Below the pieces are notes generated by a model. That model was not told the origin of the DNA. It saw only the letters and a list, made by a program, of their open reading frames with translations, and searched no databases. The translations under genes were made by a program, and so were the position numbers. From positions 62,001 to 126,000 of the forward strand of contig JAHBTL010000006.1 of NCBI GenBank assembly GCA_019638615.1: 64,000 nt of DNA. The letters run 5' to 3'. Below are positions 25,862 through 32,755 of the stretch, one piece after another. The stretch comes from Chitinophagaceae bacterium. GTDB taxonomy: Bacteria > Bacteroidota > Bacteroidia > Chitinophagales > Chitinophagaceae. The stretch's first letter is position 1. Every line of letters starts with the position of its first letter.

Positions 25862-28800
25862 ACAATTTATATTGAAGTGTTATTACAATGCTTGTTCCAA
25901 GGGCATTCCCTTCGGTATCCTCTATATCGGTAATGATAGCAGCAGCGTTGCTGTCATAAATTTTATTAACCATATCCATCCGCTCAGCAGTAATTTTCAT
26001 GCCTTGAGGCTTCTGCCTCGTGGCAGATTTGCTTTTAAGTGCAGCAGCTTCCTTTCTGCCAATTCCATTATCTTTAATTTCAATAAGAAGCTGATTATTG
26101 TCTTTAGTAACATTTATTACTAATCTTGCACCCGGCTCTTTTTTGTGCATCAGCCCGTGCCATATAGCATTTTCCACATAAGGCTGTATAATCATGGGCG
26201 GCACCAATGCTTTTTGCATATTGATGCCCGGCGCAATATGTATTGTATAGCTAAATGCGTTGTCGAACCGCACCGCCTCCAGCTCAATATACAGTTCCAA
26301 TGCTTTCATTTCATTTTCCAAAGGTATCCACTCGCTGCGGCTGTTGTCTAATATGAGCCGCATCAGCCTGCTGAATTTGGCTAAATAATCAGAAGCATTT
26401 TCCGTATCATTCTTTAAAATAAAATTATTGATACTGTTTATGCTATTGAACATGAAATGCGGGTTCATCTGCGCCCTGAGCGCCTGCATTTCTGTTTCTG
26501 TTATCTTTTTTTCATACTCCCTTTTTACCTGTTCCTGCTTTCTTATCGCTTTGATACGCTGTTTTATGAAGAACAAAATCAGGGCGATTGTCAAAAGGAT
26601 GATGATTGATGTAAACCACCCCGTTTTCCAAAATGGGGGATGAATGGTAAATGCCCATTTTGCAATGGTATCATCAAATTCGCCGTTAGCCTTTTTTGCC
26701 TTTATATTAAAAATATATTTACCCGGTGGAAGGTTTGAAAACTTCATGCTATGCCGGTTTCCGTTGGGTGTCCAGTCTTTATCGAAGCCTTCTAATTTGT
26801 AAAAATATTCGATAGCTCCGGGCGCTGTAAAATCAAGATACGCATAAGTAAAGCTGATATTGTTTTGCTCCGCCTGAAATGAATTTTCGTTATGAGAAAC
26901 AATAATGCTGTCGTTTACAATAATTTCACCTATAATGATGGGCGTATTTTTTTGCTGTAAGAGTATAGCAGGATTAAAACTTAATAGTTCATTATTGTAC
27001 ACGGTGGCTATATTTCCACCAGGTGTACAAACAAGCGCCTGCTCAAATTCAGCAAAGGGCAAGCCGGAATTATTGTTTAATACTGTTTTTAAATTTCCTT
27101 CTGCATCAATAACCCCCAACCCTTTTGAAGTGCCAAAATATACGAAACCATCGGCGCCTGCACCTACACTCATTACATTGGCATCCGGCAGCCCTTTTGT
27201 GAAATCATAGTTCATCACCGGCGTTTCTTTGCCAAACCTTTTGCATTTTACCAGGGCACTCTCTACAGTACCCACCCAAATATTTTTTTCATTTATTGCT
27301 ATATCATTTATCAGCGATGGCCGAAAGGATGAAACGCTTTTATCGTTACTCTTTATATACTGTAAACTGCTGTCGTTGAAATTGTATCGGTGCAAACCGG
27401 TGCTATACGTTCCTATCCATATACAATTGCCTGTTGCATCATATTGCAGTGCATGGATAATATTGGCTTCCGAAACATCACTATACGGACTCCATGTTTT
27501 TTTTGTACCAGGATTAAAAACAACTAAGCCTTTTCTTCTTGTTCCTAACCAGTAATTCCCGGTCCCGTCTATCGCCATGCAGGTAATGGTTGCTTCATTC
27601 CACGGAACTGGCAGGCTCACTTTTTCCCATCGTTTTTGTTTCACTAAATGGATTAATATGCTACCCTCGCAAAGCATAAATAAGGTGTCGGGATGAGCGC
27701 TGTAAAAAGAGTAGCAGGTATCTTTTTTATACATTGCCGGCTTCGGTAATTCAGCAATGGCGGCTGTCCTATTATTCACTACCCATATTTTATTATCTGC
27801 GTAGGATGCCACAAGCCATTCATTCCCTGCTGCATTAAAAAAAATATTTTTCAAAGAAAACTCCCTGTCAAATAATAAGTGTTGGGGGAATGAAACATGC
27901 AGGTTTGTATTTAACTGCGGCACAAACCGGCTGATACCCCTGTCATTCCCTATCCAGCTAATGTCATCACGGTCTTTATAAATTGTTTTTATTTTTCCGG
28001 GCAACAAACCGTTTGAATGCTCACTGCCCTGCAAATAAGCAACAATACTTCCTTTTTCATCTGTCAAAGCTATACCGCCTGCGGCAGGAATGAAAAAATC
28101 AGTGGATGCTTTAAGCCAGGGACGTAGCTTTTTGTTTTGCAGCGTTGCTTTGTTCAGCGAAATGCTATTCAGTCTTTTTGCAGCAATATCAAAAATGTAT
28201 AAAATGTTCCTTTCATCGGTGCAATATATTTTTTGAGCAGCCGCATTGTAATTAAAAAAACTAATTTCATCTAATGCAATGCCTGCCATTAGTGTAAATG
28301 CCCCGGTATTTTTATCAAGATGAACAATGCCTTCGGTGGTGGCCAGCCACAACCCACTTTTTCTATCAGGTAATATTTTAAAAATAGAATGATAAAGCGC
28401 AGTGAATTCAATTTTATTGCTGCTGAGAAATTTTTTGAAATCATAGTAAACCGCTTTTTTGGTTTTTGTATTATAACAGAGCAATGGCTTGGCATCAATG
28501 GCGATCCATAAGTTCTCAGCATCGGGATATACATCCCAGATTGATTCGGTAGCAAGGTTGATTTTGGATGAGCTATCTTCAAAACTTATTATTTCAGAAT
28601 GCCCGGTTATTGCATCTATGCGGTTTATACCTTTTTTAGTAGCCACAATTATATCGCCATCATTATTTTGCGATATAGCTGTGATGAATGAATGGGAAAG
28701 CGTTTTCGTTTTATCCGGCACGGGTTTATAAATCTTAAAATTTATACCGTCAAACCTGTTCAACCCGTTTTCTGTGCCAATCCACATCCAGCCGGTTTTG

Positions 28801-28958
28801 TCTTTAAAAAAACAGGTAATGCGGTTATCGCTCAATCCGCTTACTTCGGTAACGTGTGTAAAAAATGATTGCTGCTGTGCGCTGCTGTTCAGGCACAGCA
28901 AACTGACGAGCGCTACCCGTGTTATTGTTGAAAATAATATGGAAATTGTTTTTATCAA
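25839..28958 (-). CDS. Two-component sensor histidine kinase with beta-propeller sensor domain
   Basis: The 1039-residue protein has a signal peptide (TRVALVSLLCLNSSAQ), a series of Reg_prop repeats forming one or two periplasmic propellers (starting at SGLSDNRITCFFKDKTGWMW; further WIGT and WLGT repeats), a Y_Y_Y domain (about 690-755), a transmembrane helix (about 765-787, FTSIIILLTIALILFFI) and a His_kinase-type domain with His834 in MNPHFMFNSI plus an ATPase part with PYVENAIWHG and DNGIG. In Bacteroidota such sensors often respond to glycans or envelope signals. The start must be TTG: an in-frame stop sits two codons upstream and no ATG occurs before the propeller. An out-of-frame ATG lies four bases upstream. 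Confidence 0.92.
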   Translation of the reverse strand: MIKTISILFSTITRVALVSLLCLNSSAQQQSFFTHVTEVSGLSDNRITCFFKDKTGWMWIGTENGLNRFDGINFKIYKPVPDKTKTLSHSFITAISQNNDGDIIVATKKGINRIDAITGHSEIISFEDSSSKINLATESIWDVYPDAENLWIAIDAKPLLCYNTKTKKAVYYDFKKFLSSNKIEFTALYHSIFKILPDRKSGLWLATTEGIVHLDKNTGAFTLMAGIALDEISFFNYNAAAQKIYCTDERNILYIFDIAAKRLNSISLNKATLQNKKLRPWLKASTDFFIPAAGGIALTDEKGSIVAYLQGSEHSNGLLPGKIKTIYKDRDDISWIGNDRGISRFVPQLNTNLHVSFPQHLLFDREFSLKNIFFNAAGNEWLVASYADNKIWVVNNRTAAIAELPKPAMYKKDTCYSFYSAHPDTLFMLCEGSILIHLVKQKRWEKVSLPVPWNEATITCMAIDGTGNYWLGTRRKGLVVFNPGTKKTWSPYSDVSEANIIHALQYDATGNCIWIGTYSTGLHRYNFNDSSLQYIKSNDKSVSSFRPSLINDIAINEKNIWVGTVESALVKCKRFGKETPVMNYDFTKGLPDANVMSVGAGADGFVYFGTSKGLGVIDAEGNLKTVLNNNSGLPFAEFEQALVCTPGGNIATVYNNELLSFNPAILLQQKNTPIIIGEIIVNDSIIVSHNENSFQAEQNNISFTYAYLDFTAPGAIEYFYKLEGFDKDWTPNGNRHSMKFSNLPPGKYIFNIKAKKANGEFDDTIAKWAFTIHPPFWKTGWFTSIIILLTIALILFFIKQRIKAIRKQEQVKREYEKKITETEMQALRAQMNPHFMFNSINSINNFILKNDTENASDYLAKFSRLMRLILDNSRSEWIPLENEMKALELYIELEAVRFDNAFSYTIHIAPGINMQKALVPPMIIQPYVENAIWHGLMHKKEPGARLVINVTKDNNQLLIEIKDNGIGRKEAAALKSKSATRQKPQGMKITAERMDMVNKIYDSNAAAIITDIEDTEGNALGTSIVITLQYKLYDSHYSG

Positions 28959-29015
28959 GCATTAAAACTGTGAAATAACTAAATTGTTACAAAAAATTTT
29001 ACTGGTTTATCAGTT

Positions 29016-29792
29016 TTAATTGCATTGCTGAACGATAATATAGCCTGGTACACCGTTTGCGCCCATCAGCCATTGCTTTATATTACCATTGGCATCCAGC
29101 GCATAGTCCATAAGAAGCACCTGTACATTACCCTGCTTTGCTGATTTTAAAGGATTTTTATTAGCGATAAACGGATAGGGAACAAAATCGCTGCTCAATA
29201 CTGAAAAAGGAATAAGATGCCTGACAGACATAAAATCGCCGGAGAGATAATTTCTGTTTGTATAATATTCATATACTGTTGTTTCTCCGTCCTGTACGCT
29301 TTCGCTTACTAAGTTGCCATTGAGCCAGGTATAGTTTGTTACTTGTGTAGGCAGGAATGGCACCTGCAATGTTTTTTTAGTAACCTGCTTGCCATTGTAT
29401 TCGAAATTTTCAACCGATTGGGTGATATCTCCACCAATATCATAGTCTTGTGTTATTTTAACCGGCAAACCATCGCTGTTTAGTGTAATTGTTTTTAATT
29501 CTGTGGGGTCAATACTATTGGTTCTGCGCACTTCTGCAGTATTGCCGCTGTAAGTGTAGGTACGTGTTTCAGGCACATCTGCGTCGTCAAAAAATACAGT
29601 GGCAATAGTTCCGTTACTATTATAAGTAGCTTTTACTATGTCGCCCACAAAGCCGCTGCTTTTTATGGCAATAACTTTGCAATTATTGGCAGGCGGAGGC
29701 GGTGCCGGTGTGTCATTTTTCTTACAAACCCCGGCATTGAAAGTAAAAAAGCAAACAACTGCGCCAGATAGAACAGGAATACTCCTTTTCAT
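29016..29792 (-). CDS. Putative lipoprotein of unknown function (YD-repeat/DUF4595-like)
   Basis: The 258-residue product has a signal peptide with a Cys at residue 23 (FNAGVCKKND), which is a loose lipobox, and then an Ala/Pro-rich spacer and a chain of short strands of the kind ATYNSNGTIATVFF, YTYSGNTAEV, NSDGLPVKIT, FEYNGKQVTKKT and YTWLNGNLVSE. This repeating 'Y-x-x-x-G-x-x' pattern is typical of DUF4595-like and YD-repeat-like surface lipoproteins. Role unknown. It lies directly upstream of nothing on its strand other than the propeller kinase gene 57 bases downstream, with which it may be co-transcribed. Confidence 0.7.
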   Translation of the reverse strand: MKRSIPVLSGAVVCFFTFNAGVCKKNDTPAPPPPANNCKVIAIKSSGFVGDIVKATYNSNGTIATVFFDDADVPETRTYTYSGNTAEVRRTNSIDPTELKTITLNSDGLPVKITQDYDIGGDITQSVENFEYNGKQVTKKTLQVPFLPTQVTNYTWLNGNLVSESVQDGETTVYEYYTNRNYLSGDFMSVRHLIPFSVLSSDFVPYPFIANKNPLKSAKQGNVQVLLMDYALDANGNIKQWLMGANGVPGYIIVQQCN

Positions 29793-29974
29793 AAAAAATA
29801 AATTTGGGCTTAAAGTTCAGTGCAGTTCTCTAAATATACAAGCAGCAGTTACTGATTGGTTGTAACTGGTAAGTAACAAGTGGGTTTCGGACGCTAACCT
29901 GCAAAATTTAAGTTACCACCGTTAAGCAGGAGCGTGGTAAAAAAATACCTCACAGTTTTGTACAGCCTTTTTAA

Positions 29975-29985
29975 ACCCCCAATTG
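29975..29985. promoter_or_regulatory. Partial copy 2 of the ACCCCCAATTGGGT site
   Basis: ACCCCCAATTG matches the first 11 bases of the 14-mer found at 22449 and 32646; the right half is changed to AGGGC so the inverted repeat is imperfect. It lies 74 bases before the lipoprotein start at 30060. Confidence 0.3.
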
Positions 29986-30059
29986 AGGGCTTGAACAATA
30001 GCCTGTCCGTTAGCAATTTTACATCCGTTAATCATTTACTCAATCTTAAACTATTACAA

Positions 30060-30449
30060 ATGAAGATCATGAAGCATTTCCTTGTAGTCACCATCCTGTT
30101 AATGGCTGCCGGATGGTTAGCCTCCTGTAAAAAAGACAATGCGGATACGGAGGAAGAGGAAAAAATTCCGGTAGAATATGTTGCTTACAGTGCTGCGCCC
30201 CTGAACGAAGCTACTTTTTACTACACAGGCGTGAACGGAGAAAAAGTGGATGCAGGCACACAGCCAACTCCTTTTAATAAAAAAATAGAGCGGAAAGCAA
30301 AACCCGGGGACAGGCTGGTTTTTTCTTTTAAAGGTACAGCCAATACAACCTTTCCCGTTGCGCTAAGAATAATCATATACGGAGGAGTAGTAGAAGAAAA
30401 AGAATTCCATGCGCTTGAAGGAGAAATCAGTTATACCCTGACCGAATAA
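30060..30449 (+). CDS. Small lipoprotein of unknown function
   Basis: From the ATG at 30060 the product is 129 residues (a second Met three codons on is also possible). It has a good lipoprotein signal peptide (FLVVTILLMAAGWLASCKKD), an acidic linker (ADTEEEEKI) and a single compact domain with alternating strands (EYVAYSAAPLNEATFYYTG, PGDRLVFSFKGT, VALRIIIYGGVV). The frame is open back to 29934, but the upstream part carries no signal peptide and covers the ACCCCCAATTG site, so I reject that longer start. It is followed 90 bases later by a barrel protein and the two may form a small envelope operon. Confidence 0.75.
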   Translation: MKIMKHFLVVTILLMAAGWLASCKKDNADTEEEEKIPVEYVAYSAAPLNEATFYYTGVNGEKVDAGTQPTPFNKKIERKAKPGDRLVFSFKGTANTTFPVALRIIIYGGVVEEKEFHALEGEISYTLTE

Positions 30450-30539
30450 ATATGAAGCAACATCCTTACTTATGTAAAACCTGTTTTTTCAATGCCTCTT
30501 CTGATTACCGCTTTCTTACATCATTTAAAAAACAAGAAA

Positions 30540-31112
30540 ATGAAACCCATTATTAAAAACAGCTCCGCCACTGTTGCAACTATGATTATCATTGTATTTA
30601 CAATCCTGAGCCTTACCGCAAACGCTCAAAAGGAAGGAAAGAAATTCAGCTTTGGATTTGGGTTGGAAGGCATTAAACCTGTTGGAGGTAAAGATATAAA
30701 GGAGTATTACAATTTTGGAGGAGGTCTTTCACTCCGCTTCTCTTACAAAGCCGGGCCGGGTTATGCCACACTTACCGGCGGAGCACTTGGCATATTACCC
30801 AAAAATTTTGATGATGAAGATTTAAAAGCTGCCGTGCTGATGCCCATTAAGGCAGGCTATAAATATATTTTCTTGAAGCACCTGTTTGTGCAGGGCGAGC
30901 TTGGTTACGGAAGGCTTACCATTGTATATGAAGGGGATGATGGCGTAGAGAAAGAGCCTTACAGCGGCCTTATTTACGGAGTAACGGCGGGTGGAAATTT
31001 TGGCGCTTTTGAAGCGGGGATAAGATATGAGGGACTGGGTGGAAAAAATAAGGAATACGATGGAAAGCTGAAGCTCTCAGGTATCGGGCTGCGACTGGGC
31101 TTTAATTTCTAA
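30540..31112 (+). CDS. Outer membrane beta-barrel protein
   Basis: From the ATG at 30540 the product is 190 residues; a longer frame from 30492 adds 16 residues that do not improve the signal peptide. The signal (VATMIIIVFTILSLTANAQ) is followed by glycine-rich amphipathic strands (FSFGFGLEGIKPVG, GGGLSLRFSYKAG, ATLTGGALGILP, LFVQGELGYGRL, LIYGVTAGGNFG, FEAGIRYEGLGG) and a terminal Phe (LRLGFNF), matching small porin-like barrels. Probably co-transcribed with the preceding lipoprotein. A very strong hairpin begins six bases after the stop. Confidence 0.82.
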   Translation: MKPIIKNSSATVATMIIIVFTILSLTANAQKEGKKFSFGFGLEGIKPVGGKDIKEYYNFGGGLSLRFSYKAGPGYATLTGGALGILPKNFDDEDLKAAVLMPIKAGYKYIFLKHLFVQGELGYGRLTIVYEGDDGVEKEPYSGLIYGVTAGGNFGAFEAGIRYEGLGGKNKEYDGKLKLSGIGLRLGFNF

Positions 31113-31117
31113 CAAAA

Positions 31118-31262
31118 GCTGTGCGTGGCGTCTTCGCCGCGCACAGCCCTCCTGTCGCCTCCGGCGACAATACCTGGACTATTTGCAATACCGAGTAGCT
31201 GCGCCTGTTATAGTCGCCGGAGGCACAAAAAAAACGTGCTAAGCAAAGACGCCTGGCACAGC
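31118..31262. repeat. 145-bp inverted-repeat element with internal palindromes
   Basis: The outer arms 31118-31134 and 31246-31262 match in 15 of 17 positions when one is inverted (GCTGTGCGTGGCGTCTT against AAGACGCCTGGCACAGC). Inside, CGCCTCCGGCGA and TCGCCGGAGGC form a second inverted pair. The left end alone also folds as a hairpin (31118-31147), which may serve as terminator for the barrel gene. It ends five bases before the first direct repeat of the Rpn locus. Confidence 0.65.
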
Positions 31263-31267
31263 GGGCG

Positions 31268-31350
31268 TTCATAATCACGCTTTGCATAACGAATAAACCT
31301 ATAAGATTTGCCGGGCAGTATTGCAGCGCTGCAAATCTTATAGGTTTTCT
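31268..31350 (+). repeat. Direct repeat flanking the Rpn gene, left copy (83 bp)
   Basis: This copy is identical to 32531-32614 except for one A/G substitution and one A deletion. It contains AAACCTATAAGATTTGC (31295-31311) and its exact inverse (31331-31347), a perfect 17-bp stem with a 19-base loop, ending in TTTTCT. The sequences outside both copies differ. Confidence 0.9.
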
Positions 31351-31374
31351 TACTTAAAAATCTTCAACAACCCT

Positions 31375-31382
31375 TAGCTTTG
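31375..31382 (+). promoter_or_regulatory. Candidate -7 element for the Rpn gene
   Basis: TAGCTTTG is an exact match to TAnnTTTG and lies 23 bases before the ATG at 31406, just outside the left direct repeat. No good -33 TTTG is visible. Confidence 0.35.
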
Positions 31383-31405
31383 TAAAACATGCTAACAAAA
31401 CACCT

Positions 31406-32374
31406 ATGCCGGAAAATACAACATCCCGTAACAACAACGCTTCCATACACGACAATTTTATCCGCAGCATTTTATCCAATAAAAAGATGGCGGTGGATTA
31501 TTTCAAAAGCTGCCTGCCCGGTTTTATCAGCAGCCAATTGGATTTTACCAGTTTGCAACAACTGCCAGGCACTTACTTGTCTGAGGAACTGAAGAAAACC
31601 ATGTCTGATATTGTGTACTCCTGCCGCCGCAAGGGCGGCAAAAGCGCTGTAAAGGTAAGCCTGCTGGTAGAGCATAAAAGCTACCCTGATAAATACACGC
31701 CCATACAAATGGGCAGCTATATTTTCTCTGCCTTCCAAAAGCAGGCAACCGCCAAAGAACCGCTGTCGCTGGTTATTCCTGTGCTGCTCTATCATGGAAA
31801 AGGCAAATGGCAGTATCGAAGGCTCTCAGGACTTTTTGATGGTATAGATAAGGAATGGAAACAATACCTGCCAGATTTTGAGTACGTATACAATAATTTA
31901 GGTACGCTAACCGATACTGAGGTGCAAAAGCTGAACAATAAATTTCTGAAAGCTTCCTTCCTGGCTTTAAAGCATAGCTTTGAAAAAGAGTGGCTGGGGC
32001 GAAATGCGGTGGATTTATTGATATTGGCATCAGCAGGCCCCAAAGCGTTGCAAAAAGGTTTTATCATTTACTTATACAGCAGGGGTGATCTGAAAGAAGA
32101 AAATGTATTAAATTCGCTACCGGAACCCATAAAGAAAACCATCATGAGCACATTAGACATTTATATAGAAAAAGGACGCAAGAAAGGCATCGAAGAAGGG
32201 ATTGAAAAGGGCATCGAAAAAGGTATCAAAAAAGGCATTGAAAAAAAGAGCCTGGAGTTTATACAAAACCTCCTGAGTGCCGGGAAATTCTCCGTATCTG
32301 AAATTGCTGGTTTTGCCGGTGTTACGGAATCCTTTGTTAAAAAAGTCCGTACCTCGCTGAAAAAGAAAAAATAA
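31406..32374 (+). CDS. Rpn family recombination-promoting nuclease / putative transposase
   Basis: This 322-residue protein carries the PD-(D/E)XK nuclease core: Asp68 in MSDIVYS, then Glu89 and Lys91 in LLVEHKSYPDK, followed by IPVLLYHGKGKW, all hallmarks of the Rpn family (transposase_31-like). Known Rpn proteins are DNA endonucleases that raise RecA-independent recombination. The C-terminal part is typical: a run of KGIEKGI-type repeats (about 251-280) and a short helix-turn-helix-like tail (SVSEIAGFAGVTESFVKKV). The gene is flanked by near-identical 83/84-bp direct repeats, has its own promoter-like TAGCTTTG and a terminator, and so looks like a self-contained unit. Confidence 0.92.
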   Translation: MPENTTSRNNNASIHDNFIRSILSNKKMAVDYFKSCLPGFISSQLDFTSLQQLPGTYLSEELKKTMSDIVYSCRRKGGKSAVKVSLLVEHKSYPDKYTPIQMGSYIFSAFQKQATAKEPLSLVIPVLLYHGKGKWQYRRLSGLFDGIDKEWKQYLPDFEYVYNNLGTLTDTEVQKLNNKFLKASFLALKHSFEKEWLGRNAVDLLILASAGPKALQKGFIIYLYSRGDLKEENVLNSLPEPIKKTIMSTLDIYIEKGRKKGIEEGIEKGIEKGIKKGIEKKSLEFIQNLLSAGKFSVSEIAGFAGVTESFVKKVRTSLKKKK

Positions 32375-32393
32375 TTGTATTGAACGTAAAAGT

Positions 32394-32423
32394 AAAAATG
32401 CTCCAGATACGGGGCATTTTTTT
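32394..32423 (+). terminator. Intrinsic terminator after the Rpn gene
   Basis: The hairpin AATGCTCC / GGGGCATT (one mismatch, ATAC-type loop) is followed by a run of seven T, about 20 bases after the stop. Confidence 0.65.
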
Positions 32424-32530
32424 GGACAAAACCCTGGTTTAGAAATTCCGCCGGGTACATTCCCCATTCCTGCCGCCATTGATCTGTTTCTTTTCAGGCT
32501 TTGTCAACTTTGCCGGGTTTGTTGCCGCAA

Positions 32531-32614
32531 TTCATAATCACGCTTTGCGTAACGAATAAACCTATAAGATTTGCCGGGCAGTATTGCAGCGCTGCAAAAT
32601 CTTATAGGTTTTCT
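32531..32614 (+). repeat. Direct repeat flanking the Rpn gene, right copy (84 bp)
   Basis: This is the second copy of the 31268-31350 repeat, in the same orientation, starting 157 bases after the Rpn stop. One extra A in the right stem arm introduces a one-base bulge in the hairpin. Confidence 0.9.
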
Positions 32615-32645
32615 CCGCACAAATGTTTTGTTACCAGTTACCAAA

Positions 32646-32659
32646 ACCCCCAATTGGGT
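32646..32659. promoter_or_regulatory. Palindromic candidate operator, copy 3 (before the type IX secreted protein)
   Basis: ACCCCCAATTGGGT is identical on the opposite strand to 22449-22462. The CCCAATTGGG core is a perfect palindrome, with further outer pairing ACxCCC / GGGxGT. It lies 97 bases before the ATG at 32756. Confidence 0.4.
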
Positions 32660-32755
32660 GTAGTTATCATTTCCCCGCCACAGGTAAGTTTGTTTATCAA
32701 TCCAATGCTGTAAAACCTCCGCTACTTTTTTTGTTCATCTACCAACATTATCAGC

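Noticed and set aside
29934-30059. Longer start for the small lipoprotein
   Set aside because: The extra residues place the lipoprotein signal peptide internally and cover the ACCCCCAATTG site; the ATG at 30060 gives a proper signal peptide.
31268-32614. Direct repeats that might be part of a CRISPR array
   Set aside because: There are only two copies, more than 1.1 kb apart, with a full gene between them and no spacer pattern or cas genes.
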